A stretch of DNA of 64,000 nt from Micromonospora yasonensis. GTDB taxonomy: Bacteria > Actinomycetota > Actinomycetes > Mycobacteriales > Micromonosporaceae. The stretch is from NCBI RefSeq assembly GCF_026013475.1, contig NZ_JAPDPH010000004.1:27430-91429 (forward strand). Direction: 5' to 3'. The first letter of the stretch is position 1. The number at the start of each line of letters is the position of its first letter. The translations under genes were made by a program, and so were the position numbers. The notes below the pieces were generated by a model. The model did not search any database and had not been told where the DNA came from. It saw only the letters and a list, made by a program, of their open reading frames with translations. Shown piece by piece: positions 30,965 to 40,066 of the stretch.

Positions 30965-31351
30965 TCAGTCGCGGTCGAGGACGGCGCCGAGGAGCCAGGT
31001 CACGATGCCGACGAAGAGCGCGCCCAGCACCGCGGCCGGCCAGAAGTCGTCCACGTGGAACGGCAGCCCGGCCTCACCAGCGATCCAACTGGTGAGCAGG
31101 AACAGCAGGCCGTTCACCACCAACGCGATCAGACCGAGGGTCAGCAGGTAGAAGCCGCAGCCGACGGTCTTGATGATCGGCTGGAGTACGGCGTTGACCA
31201 CACCGAAGATCACCGCGACCAGCACCAGCGTGGTCACCGTCTCGGTGACCGACTCCGACTCCAGCGAGATGCCCGGGATGAGCAACGTGGCGAGCCAGAA
31301 GGCCACCGCCGTCGAACCGAGCCGGATCAGAAGACCCTTCAGAAAACCCAT
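30965..31351 (-). CDS. Phage-holin-family 4-TM membrane protein
   Basis: 128 aa, four predicted helices, of the actinobacterial 4-TMS holin-like family (PF04020 type). Diagnostic sequence includes FGVVNAVLQPIIKTVGCGFYLLTLGL and VDDFWPAAVLGALFVGIV. No endolysin or phage gene is nearby, so a phage role is unlikely; members are common single chromosomal genes of unknown function. Confidence 0.85.
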   Translation of the reverse strand: MGFLKGLLIRLGSTAVAFWLATLLIPGISLESESVTETVTTLVLVAVIFGVVNAVLQPIIKTVGCGFYLLTLGLIALVVNGLLFLLTSWIAGEAGLPFHVDDFWPAAVLGALFVGIVTWLLGAVLDRD

Positions 31352-31402
31352 GGCGGGGATCGTGCCATGGCGCGTCGACTCGCGGAACCCGTGTTGATCG
31401 GC

Positions 31403-33214
31403 TCAGCGGCGACCCGGTCGACCGACCAGTTGCGACTCGATCGGCGTCGGGGAGAGCAGCGCCCAGCGCAGCGCCCGCCGATTGACCACGGCGACCATGT
31501 CGTCCCGGATCCGGGTGAGCCACTCCGCCGAACCGCCGAGGCCCAGCGCGGTACCGGCCAGCGCCGCCTCGGCCGGGTCCAGTGGTTGCAGGATCGCCAG
31601 GTCGGCGCGGGCCAGCGCCGCCGAATCCGCCGGGATCAGCTCGTCCCGGACCACCAGGACGGACTGCCAGGCTGCGGCGGGCCCGACCTCCGGCGGCACC
31701 GGCCCGGCGTCGACCACCACCAGCAGCGGTTGCAGCGGCGAGCCCGGTGCGCCGCCCACCGGACGCCCGGGCGGGACCAGCGGCACCGCGCCGCCGGGAG
31801 CACCCACGCCACGGACGAAGGGCTCCCACGCCCGGGGCCGGGCCGTCTGCACCACCACCCGGGCGCCGAGCGCCAGCGCGCGCAGCGCCATGAGCTGGGC
31901 GGCGCGTACCCCGCCGACCAGCAGCAGCCGGATCGTGCCGGGACCGAAGAGGCGGACGGTCACCGCGCCGCCGTGCCGGTTGGCCCCGACCATCACCCCG
32001 GACTCGCCGACCGGCAGCTCCAGCCCGTCCAGCTCCGCGCCGGCGTTCGCCGGACCGACCGGTGCCACCGCCAGCGGCAGGGTGGCGGTCAAGCCGGCCA
32101 GGTGCTCACCGTCGAGCCGGCGTATCTCCGCGCCCAGATCGCCGACGAGCCGGCGCAGCGCCCGTTCGGCGACCGCCAGTTCCGCGCTGGTCCAGGCGGC
32201 CAGGCGTACGGTCAGCTCCGCCGGGACCGGCGCGGCGTCGGTGTCGGCGCGCGGACCGACGCAGAGCGCGACGGTGGTGGCGGTCGCCGGCAGCGCCAGC
32301 AGCCGGGGCAGTAGCCGCCGACCCGCGTCGCCACCCGGATCCGGCCACCGCCGCAGCCGGTAGGTGGCCTGGGTCAGCCCGTCCGCCGTCAGTGCCGGCC
32401 ACGATTCGCGGACCGGCGCTCCGAGGTCGTGGTGGGCCAACTCGGCGACCACCCGCAGCGCGGCCGACCCGCCGAGCGGGCGGCCGGCCAGCGGGCCGAG
32501 CCGGCGCACGATCCGCCGGACCGCGCTGGAGAGCGCACGGCGCAGTTCCTCGTCCGACCAACCGTCGACCCGGACCGTCCGGACGGCGAGCACCACCCGG
32601 GACCGCCCCGCCAACCTGCCATCCGTGAGCTGGCGGTATGACGTGCCTGCCGTGCCGCCCCCGACGGCCGGCACCGGAGCGGGTGACGCGGAGAACAGCA
32701 ACTGGATCCGCACCGGCGGGGTCTCCGGGCCGGGCGCGGGCAGTAGGGAGAGCGGAGCCGGCAGCGTGCGTGGGCCGTCGCCGAGCAGGTCGCCGGGGTC
32801 GCCGATCTCCAGCAGCGCGGTCATCCCGGCCGGGTCGTCCAGCACCGCGGCGGGACTGCCGGCCAGCTCGGCGGAGTGCACCGACGCGGCCGGGGCCACC
32901 AGTTCCAGCAGCGCGGCCGGTCCCGAGGTGGCCGGCAGGGCCCGCCGCCGGGAAACATGCCCCAGGCCGACCAGCAGCCATTCGTAGAGCCACCGGCCGC
33001 GCCAGCGCACCCAGGCACCGGGCAGCAGCAGGATCGCCAGCAGCAGGGCTGCCGCGGTCACCGCGACGCCCCGGCCGACCGCAGCGACCAGCGCGGCGAC
33101 CGCGACCTGCGCGGCCACCACCTGACCGGCCCGCACGTCGGATGCCGGGCGCAACGCGCGAGGTGGTGGGTGCGGAGTCGGCACCGCCGGCCGTGCCGTC
33201 GTGGTCGCCGTCAC
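31403..33214 (-). CDS. eccE: Type VII secretion protein EccE
   Basis: 603 aa. Two N-terminal helices (about 30-50 and 55-72) are followed by a large soluble region, the EccE layout. Sequence like RWLYEWLLVGLGHVSRRR after helix 2 and the segment REAL-type Arg/Ala-rich cytosolic part support the call together with adjacent WXG100 and mycosin genes. GTG 33214 has AGGAAGG upstream. EccE normally forms the outer rim of the ESX membrane complex. It diverges from the WXG100 pair. Confidence 0.82.
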   Translation of the reverse strand: MTATTTARPAVPTPHPPPRALRPASDVRAGQVVAAQVAVAALVAAVGRGVAVTAAALLLAILLLPGAWVRWRGRWLYEWLLVGLGHVSRRRALPATSGPAALLELVAPAASVHSAELAGSPAAVLDDPAGMTALLEIGDPGDLLGDGPRTLPAPLSLLPAPGPETPPVRIQLLFSASPAPVPAVGGGTAGTSYRQLTDGRLAGRSRVVLAVRTVRVDGWSDEELRRALSSAVRRIVRRLGPLAGRPLGGSAALRVVAELAHHDLGAPVRESWPALTADGLTQATYRLRRWPDPGGDAGRRLLPRLLALPATATTVALCVGPRADTDAAPVPAELTVRLAAWTSAELAVAERALRRLVGDLGAEIRRLDGEHLAGLTATLPLAVAPVGPANAGAELDGLELPVGESGVMVGANRHGGAVTVRLFGPGTIRLLLVGGVRAAQLMALRALALGARVVVQTARPRAWEPFVRGVGAPGGAVPLVPPGRPVGGAPGSPLQPLLVVVDAGPVPPEVGPAAAWQSVLVVRDELIPADSAALARADLAILQPLDPAEAALAGTALGLGGSAEWLTRIRDDMVAVVNRRALRWALLSPTPIESQLVGRPGRR

Positions 33215-33495
33215 CGGGCCTTCCTGGTTCGCGACTGCGGGGCTCGCAAGCCCGGCTCACTCCTCGCGCTCACGATGCCTCCGCCGCTTGCTCGTCCGGT
33301 GACGCTGCCGTGGCTGATCGTAATGGTTCGTTGTCCACAGGGGAGGCTCAGGGGGTAGCAGAACCGGAACCGGGCCGCTACCGTCAGCGACGAGTTCCGC
33401 CGAGCGCGCCCGTCCCCATCCCCCCGTTCCCGTTCCGCGCTCCGGCGATGTCCACGGTGGCCGTTCCGGCGGCCAGCCACGACCGAGGAGGCGAG

Positions 33496-33825
33496 GTGAC
33501 GTCCGGGATGCCCCAGACCCAGGCAGAAGCCGCGGTGATGCAGCAGACCGCCGCGAAGTTCGAGCAGGTGGACCAGTCGTTGCAGACCATGCTCACCGGC
33601 CTGATGGCCGAGTTGGAGGTGTTGCAGCAGGCCTGGCGCGGCGCCGGCGGGCGGTCGTTCCAGCAGGTCAAGCAACAGTGGGCGCAGGACCAGGCGGCGC
33701 TGCAGCGCGCCCTGCGGGAGACCGCGAGCGCGATCCGCACCGCCGGCCGGCAGTACGACGTCTCGGACACCGAGGCCGCCGCCCGGGTGAGCGGCACCCA
33801 CCGCGGCCTCCAGTTGCCACTCTGA
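33496..33825 (+). CDS. WXG100 family protein (first)
   Basis: 109 aa helical hairpin with the WxG turn W47-R-G49 (QQAWRGAGG), the form of an ESX substrate. GTG 33496 follows GAGGAGG; ATG 33508 is an alternative. A C-terminal extension of about 15 residues goes past the usual 100. It is paired with the next gene, 18 bp away, so they probably form an EsxA/EsxB-like heterodimer. Confidence 0.88.
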   Translation: MTSGMPQTQAEAAVMQQTAAKFEQVDQSLQTMLTGLMAELEVLQQAWRGAGGRSFQQVKQQWAQDQAALQRALRETASAIRTAGRQYDVSDTEAAARVSGTHRGLQLPL

Positions 33826-33843
33826 CCCGAAAGGACGAAGCCG

Positions 33844-34137
33844 ATGGACCATGGTGTGCTGGTCGTCAATTTCGCCGCGCTGCAACAGGCCGGCGCGGAC
33901 ATCCAGAAGGCGCTCAACACCCTCGACAGCCAGCTCGGGCAGCTCGAGCGGGACGCCGCGCCGCTGGTGGCGAGCTGGTCTGGCGACGCCCGCGAGGCCT
34001 ACGAGCAGCGGCAGGCCCGGTGGCGGGCCGCCTCGCAGGACCTCCAGGCCATGCTGCGTGACATCAAGCTGGCGGTGGAGGACTCCGCCGCCGACTACCT
34101 CGACACCGAGAAGCGGAACGCCAACCTGTTCCAGTGA
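33844..34137 (+). CDS. WXG100 family protein (second)
   Basis: 97 aa with W45-S-G47 (ASWSGDAREAYE) between two helices. The C-terminal YLDTEKRNANLF includes a YxxxD/E-like signal (Y-L-D-T-E), the export motif of type VII partners. ATG 33844 follows GAAAGGACGAAG. It is the likely partner of the upstream WXG100 protein and cargo of the local ESX system. Confidence 0.9.
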   Translation: MDHGVLVVNFAALQQAGADIQKALNTLDSQLGQLERDAAPLVASWSGDAREAYEQRQARWRAASQDLQAMLRDIKLAVEDSAADYLDTEKRNANLFQ

Positions 34138-34287
34138 CCCCGCAGCGGCGGCGGCCCGGGCACCCACCCGGACCGCCGCCCCTGCATGCCCTGGCCGGCC
34201 CGCGTCCGGGCCGACAGGGGCCGGCGACGGCCGCCGGGTGGGGGCGGTGTGGTCGGTTCGGCTGGACCGCGCCGGTCAACGGTGGGT

Positions 34288-35493
34288 TCAGCCGGGGTCG
34301 GCGGGGCGCCAGCGGCGGCGGGCACCGCGGGGAAGCACCAGGGCGAGCAGCACCACGACCGTGGCTGCCGCACCGGTCGCACCCGCGACCCGGAGCGCCC
34401 GGTCCCGGGCGGCCGTCCGGCGCGCCTCCCGTGCCGCCGCGGCCGGGTCCGGCCGGTCCACCGCCAGCGCCGCCTGCCGCGCCGGTCGCCCGGTCACCGG
34501 CCCGGGCACCTCGGTGACCGCCCGGTACGGATTCAGCACCCCCGCGCCGTACCCGTCGCCGCGTCCCGGTGCCGGGTCGGCGCCGGCCACGAGCCGCCGG
34601 GCCACCTCGGCAGCACCCAACTCGGGGCGGTACTGGCGCAGCAGTGCGGCGGTGGCGGCCACGAACGGCACGGCGTAGCTGGTCCCCTCCGCCCGGTGGT
34701 GGCCCTGCCCCGGCGCGGCCATCAGCACGTCGCTGCCGGGGGCGACCAGGTCCACGTACGGGCCGGTCTGGGAGAAGGGGGAGCGGCTGCCGTCCACCCC
34801 GATCGCGCCCACCCCGAGCACCCCGTCGTACGCGGCGGGGTACGGCCGGGGATCGCCGCTGTCGTGCAGGTTGCCGGCGGCGGCCACCACGACCACGTCC
34901 CGGCGTACCGCGGCGGCGATCGCGGCCCGGACCGCCGGGTTGTCGGCGTACAGCACCACGGAGAGGTTGAGCACGTCGGCGTCGTGGTCCACCGCCCAGC
35001 GGATCGCCCGGGCGAAGTCGGCCGCGTCGACCGTACGCCCCGACTCCCGCCCCGCGACGACCTGCTGCTCGCTGACCCGTACCGGCAGGATGCGGGCGCC
35101 GGGGGCCAGCCCGCGGAACGCCACGCCCGGGCGGGCGGTGGCCGCGATGATGCTCGCCACCCCGGTGCCGTGCCCGGCGCAGTCGCGGGTGCCGTCGCCG
35201 CCGGGGTCGAGGAAGTCGGCACCGTCGAGCACCCGACCGGCCAGTTGGGGGTGGCTGCGGTCCACGCCCGAGTCGATCACCGCGACGACCACCCCGGCAC
35301 CGTCGGCGAGCGGGGTGAGCCGGTCCGGCGCGTACCGTTGCTGCGGCCACGGGGTGGCTGCCACGGGCCGGGCCGGGGCGGGCGGTGAAACGCAGCCGGA
35401 CGGCGCGCGGGCCGCCGCCGGCCCGGCCGGCAGCGCGGCGGTGAGGATGGTGAGCAGGGCCGCCAGGGCCGGGCGCGCGGTGGGTCGGGACAT
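34288..35493 (-). CDS. mycP: Type VII secretion mycosin (S8 subtilisin-like protease)
   Basis: 401 aa. Signal peptide at 1-29 (ALLTILTAALPAGPAAA), then the catalytic triad D74 (AVIDSGVD), H108 (CAGHGTGVAS) and S272 (EGTSYAVPF), and a C-terminal membrane anchor near 370-390 followed by RRR. This is the mycosin architecture. ATG 35493 begins a clear signal sequence. Mycosins are needed for ESX secretion and complex stability. Its gene faces the WXG100 pair. Confidence 0.9.
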   Translation of the reverse strand: MSRPTARPALAALLTILTAALPAGPAAARAPSGCVSPPAPARPVAATPWPQQRYAPDRLTPLADGAGVVVAVIDSGVDRSHPQLAGRVLDGADFLDPGGDGTRDCAGHGTGVASIIAATARPGVAFRGLAPGARILPVRVSEQQVVAGRESGRTVDAADFARAIRWAVDHDADVLNLSVVLYADNPAVRAAIAAAVRRDVVVVAAAGNLHDSGDPRPYPAAYDGVLGVGAIGVDGSRSPFSQTGPYVDLVAPGSDVLMAAPGQGHHRAEGTSYAVPFVAATAALLRQYRPELGAAEVARRLVAGADPAPGRGDGYGAGVLNPYRAVTEVPGPVTGRPARQAALAVDRPDPAAAAREARRTAARDRALRVAGATGAAATVVVLLALVLPRGARRRWRPADPG

Positions 35494-35646
35494 CGACCGC
35501 CTCCGTAACGTGTCGGCTCCGGAACGGGATGTTAGCGCCTCGCTCGACGGGCCGGCGTACCGCCGATGGCCAGCCATTGTGATCGTGTTCCCACCTTGTA
35601 GGTTGTAGGCGATGCCTGTGGCCTGTGCGCGGAAGGAGAGGTGGCC

Positions 35647-38619
35647 GTGACCGGATGGGAGCCGGCCGCCGAGGCCGAGGTGGCGATGCTGGACGCCCTG
35701 CGCGCGCAGGATCAGCAGCTCTACTTCCGCATCCTGACCAGGGTCGATCTGCTGCTACCGGTCGCCGGGCAGTCCCCGCTGGGCTGGGGGACCTGGACGA
35801 CCGGTGGCCGGACGCACGTCCTGGCATTCACGTCCGCCACCGCGATGCGGGCCTGCCTGGGCGACAACGCCGGTGCCACCCGCCGCGTCCCGTACGCCGA
35901 GCTGGCGGCGGGCTGGCCCGACCACGAGTGGTGGCTCGCGGTCAATCCCGGTCTGCCGATCGAGGGCTACCTGCCCGCCTGGTTCGTGGCCCAGCTCTCC
36001 CGGGGCGACGTCCGGCTGCCGGGGCGCACCATGGGGGCCCGCGCCCGGCTGGAGCGGGTGGAGAACGCCGTCCGGGCCCGCGCCGAGGCGTCCGGCCGGG
36101 ACGTGCCGCGGGCTTCCGCGCCGGCCGCCCCCGCGCCGGCCGCCCCCGCGCCGGCCGCCCCCGCGCCGGCCGCTCCGAGCAGCCGGCCGCCGTACCCGGC
36201 GGACCCGGCGACCGTGCCGTTCCCGGCGGCCCCGAGCGTCCCGGCCCGGACCTCGACCCCGAGCGCGACCGAGTCGTCGGTGCCACCGATCCCCCGTCGA
36301 CCGGAACCGGCGAACGGGCACCTCACCGCGGATGGCCTCGGGCGGCTCGGCCCGCGCGGGGCGGACGAGGGTGCGGCCGGGTGGCCAGGCCCGACCACCG
36401 TGGGGGATTTCGCCCGCCGCCCGGGCGAGGTCGGCCGGCCCGCGAGCCGCGCCGCTGGCGACCGCCTCGCCCCGACGCCGGAGCCCGCCCCGGACAACCT
36501 CCCTGGCTGGGTCAGCGACCTGCGGCACCGCTCGGATGAACCGGACTCCTTCGACAACTCGGGGCGATCGGCCACGACCAACAGCCACTCCGCGCCGCCC
36601 CCGGCCCGCTCGTTCTTCGAACCCGCCTCGGGCCGGTCCGCCCGGCGTCCGTCCCCACTGGACCAACGGGAGCGGACCGGGGAACGGGGCGTCCCGCCGT
36701 CCCGGTTCGCCCAGGGCGGTCAACCGTTCCCGCGCCGCCGGCCGCTGAACGAGCCGGTGCCGGAGGACCCGACCCGGGCGTTCTCGGTCGACCCCGAGAC
36801 CACACAGGCGCTCGGCCCGGGTCGCCCGGCGGAACCGCCCCGACCGTTCCGCCCCGCGCCGCCCCCGGCGTCGGCCGCGGAGGCGACCCAGGCGTTGCCC
36901 CGCCGCCAGCCCAGTCCCGCTGAAGCGCCCGACGCGGACGAGCGCACCCAGCCGATCCCGGCGGGAGATCCCGCGTTGGCCGTATCGGCGGAGGACCTGC
37001 CCCCGTCGATCGCCGAACCGGTGTCCGGGCCGCCCGCCGGGCGTCGGGGCTTCTCGCCGATCGTCATCGAGGGCACCATCATCGAGTCCCGGGACCTCAC
37101 CGAGCCGGCGGAACCGCCCGCGACCCGTCCGGGCTCCGGGCCGGGGCCGATGGTGGCCGAGCCGTATGCGGTGCCCACCATTCCCGCGGCCACCTCGGCG
37201 ATGGCCAACGCGACGGGGCCGGCGGCGTACCGGACGGAGGACGAGGGGCCGGCCGCGCCCTGGGCCGGCCCCGCCGAACCCACCGTGCCGCTCACCGTCG
37301 ACCCGTCCCGGCGGGCCGGCGAGAGCCGCTCCGAGCCGGCCGAACCGCTGTTCGGCGGTTCCGGGACACCCGACCGGTCCCGGTTCGAGCCGGCCGGCCC
37401 GGGGACCGAGCCGCGGTACGCGCCCGCCGCGTCGACGGAGGCGCGGACGGACCCGTCGTTCGCGCCCGCCGCCTCGACGGCGTATCCGGCCGCGCCGCCC
37501 GCCTGGTCAGCGCGAATGGCCGGGGCAGCCGATCCGGGCGGCGGTCGGCCGGCCGGGTCGACGGACGCCGGTCCGGCCTCGTGGGAGGAAGCTGTCCCGG
37601 TCGCGGACGCCGGCCCGGCACGCGAGGACTCCCGGCCAGCCGCAGCCGACTTCGTGCCGGCGAACGAGGTGGAGGAGGAGTTGCTGGGCGCGGCCGGCAG
37701 CGGCAGCACCGACGGGTTCCTCTCCACCCTGCTGCTGGCCCGGGTGCTGCTGCCCGTTGCGGCCGATTCCGCCGCCGGGAGCCGGCCGGGTGACCCCGGT
37801 TTCGTCTGGCACACCGAGCAGCTCGACGGCGGGACGTACGTGGTGGTCTACACCTCGCCCGAGCGGCTGGCCGACCGCGCCGAGCGGCCGGTCGACACCG
37901 TACGCGTGAAGTTCGTCCAGCTCATCCGGCGCTGGCCGGACGAGAGCTGGTCGTTCGCGGTGAACCCGGGCACCCCGGTCGGCGCGACGTACCCCGGCGA
38001 GCAGGTCCTCGCGCTGGCCAACTGGGCCGCCGAGGTGGGGCTCGGTGACGATCCGGAGGGCGAGCCCGAGCCGCCGGCCGCCGAGCCGACGGCGGCGACG
38101 GAGAGCCGGCCGACCCCACCGCCGGTCGACCCGACCCGTCCGGTGACCATGCAGAAGGCGATCGCCCCGAGCCAGCTCGCCTACTACCTGGAGCGCGGCT
38201 ACGACCGGGTCTCCGGCTTCGTGCACCGGGCCAACGAGCTCGCCCACCTCAGTACCCCGGCCGAGCTGTTCGACGCGCTCGGCCTCGGTCACCCCGGCTC
38301 ACCGTTTTCCGGGGACGCCGAGGAGATCTACGTGCTGCGCTGGCCGGCGTACCGGCCGAGCCTCTACCGCATCCCGTACGGCGGGCAGAACGAGGCCGCG
38401 ATGCGGGCCATGGAGGGCTGGGTGATCGAGCGCCCGCCGTTCCGCGGCAACGGCTTCGCGCCGGGAGAGAGCAGCGACGTGGTCGCCGAGTTCAAGGTGG
38501 ACAGCGCCCGGCTGCCGCACGGCGCCCAGCTGTGGCGGATCGGTGCCGACCGCACCGAGCGGGTGGTGGCGATCCTGGACACCGACGCGCTGCTCTGGCG
38601 ACAGGTGGACGCGCCGTGA
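35647..38619 (+). CDS. Large protein with two SseB-like domains joined by a Pro-rich linker
   Basis: 990 aa. Residues about 5-140 (LLPVAGQSPLGWGTW, AGWPDHEWWLAVNPGLPIEGYLP) and about 675-805 (LLPVAADS, RRWPDESWSFAVNPGTPVGATYP) are two copies of the same SseB-like fold. Between them lie about 530 residues of Pro/Ala/Arg/Glu-rich low-complexity sequence, probably disordered. A third conserved domain ends the protein (about 830-990, LAYYLERGYDRVSGFVHR). AAGGAG 35633-35638 points to GTG 35647, not 35641. It is coupled to the next gene and sits in the ESX locus, so a type VII accessory role is inferred. Confidence 0.75.
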   Translation: MTGWEPAAEAEVAMLDALRAQDQQLYFRILTRVDLLLPVAGQSPLGWGTWTTGGRTHVLAFTSATAMRACLGDNAGATRRVPYAELAAGWPDHEWWLAVNPGLPIEGYLPAWFVAQLSRGDVRLPGRTMGARARLERVENAVRARAEASGRDVPRASAPAAPAPAAPAPAAPAPAAPSSRPPYPADPATVPFPAAPSVPARTSTPSATESSVPPIPRRPEPANGHLTADGLGRLGPRGADEGAAGWPGPTTVGDFARRPGEVGRPASRAAGDRLAPTPEPAPDNLPGWVSDLRHRSDEPDSFDNSGRSATTNSHSAPPPARSFFEPASGRSARRPSPLDQRERTGERGVPPSRFAQGGQPFPRRRPLNEPVPEDPTRAFSVDPETTQALGPGRPAEPPRPFRPAPPPASAAEATQALPRRQPSPAEAPDADERTQPIPAGDPALAVSAEDLPPSIAEPVSGPPAGRRGFSPIVIEGTIIESRDLTEPAEPPATRPGSGPGPMVAEPYAVPTIPAATSAMANATGPAAYRTEDEGPAAPWAGPAEPTVPLTVDPSRRAGESRSEPAEPLFGGSGTPDRSRFEPAGPGTEPRYAPAASTEARTDPSFAPAASTAYPAAPPAWSARMAGAADPGGGRPAGSTDAGPASWEEAVPVADAGPAREDSRPAAADFVPANEVEEELLGAAGSGSTDGFLSTLLLARVLLPVAADSAAGSRPGDPGFVWHTEQLDGGTYVVVYTSPERLADRAERPVDTVRVKFVQLIRRWPDESWSFAVNPGTPVGATYPGEQVLALANWAAEVGLGDDPEGEPEPPAAEPTAATESRPTPPPVDPTRPVTMQKAIAPSQLAYYLERGYDRVSGFVHRANELAHLSTPAELFDALGLGHPGSPFSGDAEEIYVLRWPAYRPSLYRIPYGGQNEAAMRAMEGWVIERPPFRGNGFAPGESSDVVAEFKVDSARLPHGAQLWRIGADRTERVVAILDTDALLWRQVDAP
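36116..36175 (+). repeat. 15-bp tandem repeat coding for APAAP
   Basis: The unit CCGGCCGCCCCCGCG repeats in tandem about four times starting at 36121 inside the SseB-like gene and encodes the run APAAPAPAAP. Copies are identical except at the ends, so the length may vary between strains by slippage. Confidence 0.7.
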
Positions 38620-38981
38620 GCCGCGACGGCTACGTGGCCCGCTGGCAGGGCAGGGAGTACCAGGCCAGCCCGGACGGCGACGACGTCCGCCTCTACCAGC
38701 CGGAGCCGGGCGAGGGCTTCGAGGAGGTACGCCCCGGCCGGTACGTCCGGGTGGTGCCGGCCGCCGAGGTGGAGGACCTGGCGTACGCGCGGATCACCTG
38801 CACCTGGCAGGGGCAGCCGTTCATCGTGCTCGCCGAGCACGATGGCTGGTTGCGGGTGGAGTACACCGGTGGACGCTGGCCGGTGGCCCGGGCGATGGGG
38901 CTGGAGGCCTTCGACTTCGGCGTCTATCAGGGCTGGGCACCGGCGAACGAGGTCGTGGACCTGCGCGAGAAGCGGATCTGA
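38616..38981 (+). CDS. Hypothetical ESX-associated protein (121 aa)
   Basis: GTG 38616 overlaps the stop of the SseB-like gene (GTGA). The soluble product is rich in aromatic and acidic residues (YVARWQGREYQASPDG, WLRVEYTGG, FDFGVYQGWAP), with a beta-sandwich-like pattern and no signal peptide or Cys pair. I do not recognise a named domain. Tight coupling suggests a partner of the SseB-like protein. Confidence 0.75.
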   Translation: MSRDGYVARWQGREYQASPDGDDVRLYQPEPGEGFEEVRPGRYVRVVPAAEVEDLAYARITCTWQGQPFIVLAEHDGWLRVEYTGGRWPVARAMGLEAFDFGVYQGWAPANEVVDLREKRI

Positions 38982-38982
38982 G

Positions 38983-39915
38983 TCAGGACTTCGTCCAGCG
39001 CAGGATCTCGCCGAGCACCAGGTCGCGGGCCTCCAGGTGCGGGAAGTGGCCGACCCCGTCGAGCAGCCGCCACTCGTACGGTGCGCTGACGTAGCGGCCG
39101 GATCCCTGGGCGGTGCGGTGCAGCGAGGCCCCGTCCAGCGCGCCGTGCAGCTGGAGGGTCGGGGTGATCAGCGGCTTCTGCATCAGCTTGACGAACCGGT
39201 AGCCGTGCAGCCGCAGCACCGACCGGAACGCCCAGCGGTAGCCCTCCATGGCGCAGAAGGCGGCCTGCGGGATCTGCATGGCGGCCTGGCAGCACCGCGC
39301 GTACGTTTCGAACTCCGGACTGTTCACCCAGCGCGGCCCGCCCCAGCGGCGCAGGATCGCCGCCACCTCGGCGGCGTCGTCCCGGGTCAGTACGTGCTCG
39401 TAGCGGGGGAGCTGGAACTTCAGCGTCCGGGTGGCGGCGGCGAACTGGCCGCGCGGGTCGGCGAAGATGGCCGCCCGCAGTCGGAGCGGGTGCGGGGCGC
39501 CGAGCACCACCAGCCGGCGGACCAGGGTGGGGTGGAACGAGGCGGCGGTCCACGCGATGAGCCCGCCCGCCCCGCTGCCCACCAGGGTCGCCGACCGCTC
39601 GCCGAGGGCGCGGATCAGCCCGGCCACGTCGGCGGCGAGCGTGTAGCCGTCGTATCCCCGGGGTGGCTTGTCGCTGGCGCCGTACCCGCGCAGGTCGATC
39701 GCCACCGCCCGGAAGCCCGCGTCGGCGACCGCCGGCAGCATCTCCTGCCAGGCGTACCAGTACTCGGGGAAGCCGTGCAGGAAGAGCACCATCGGACCGG
39801 TGCCGGCCTCGACGACGTGGAAGCGGCTGCCGTTGGCGCCGACGAACCGGTGCGTCCACGGCCCCTCGGGCAGGACGCAGGACTCGTCGACGGGCCCGCC
39901 ACGCTGGTCGGTCAT
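38983..39915 (-). CDS. Alpha/beta hydrolase, epoxide-hydrolase-like, abnormal nucleophile
   Basis: 310 aa. The fold is clear: oxyanion motif FLHGFPEYWYAW (HGxP), then RGYGASDKPPRGYDGYTLA, a cap region, and the C-terminal His in GVGHFPH. At the nucleophile elbow the expected GxDxG or GxSxG reads GSGAG (LVGSGAGGLIAW), which places Gly at the nucleophile position. The enzyme may be catalytically altered or use another residue. GTG 39921 is an alternative start. It is convergent with the short ESX-linked gene, with one base between stop codons. Confidence 0.85.
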   Translation of the reverse strand: MTDQRGGPVDESCVLPEGPWTHRFVGANGSRFHVVEAGTGPMVLFLHGFPEYWYAWQEMLPAVADAGFRAVAIDLRGYGASDKPPRGYDGYTLAADVAGLIRALGERSATLVGSGAGGLIAWTAASFHPTLVRRLVVLGAPHPLRLRAAIFADPRGQFAAATRTLKFQLPRYEHVLTRDDAAEVAAILRRWGGPRWVNSPEFETYARCCQAAMQIPQAAFCAMEGYRWAFRSVLRLHGYRFVKLMQKPLITPTLQLHGALDGASLHRTAQGSGRYVSAPYEWRLLDGVGHFPHLEARDLVLGEILRWTKS

Positions 39916-40007
39916 GGGCACAGCCTAGGGCCGGCGATCCGCCGTAGGCCCCGCAGGTGGCGAGGATCAGGGGATTCTCCGGGACACCCCGTCGGTGGCC
40001 GGGAAGG

Positions 40008-40042
40008 GCGATGCCCGGGCAGGTGACCCGCCCGGGCATCGC
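40008..40042 (-). terminator. Hairpin after the M6 protease gene
   Basis: GCGATGCCCGGGC (40008-40020) and GCCCGGGCATCGC (40030-40042) are perfect 13-bp arms with a nine-base loop. It lies 24 bases past the protease stop codon on the minus strand. Confidence 0.8.
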
Positions 40043-40066
40043 GTGGGTGTCGCGTTGGTCAGCGGC

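Noticed and set aside
30965..31351. Prophage remnant suggested by the holin-like gene
   Set aside because: No other phage gene is nearby and the family is common as a single chromosomal gene.
36121..36175. Short repeat array considered as CRISPR
   Set aside because: Units are directly adjacent with no spacers and encode an in-frame APAAP run.
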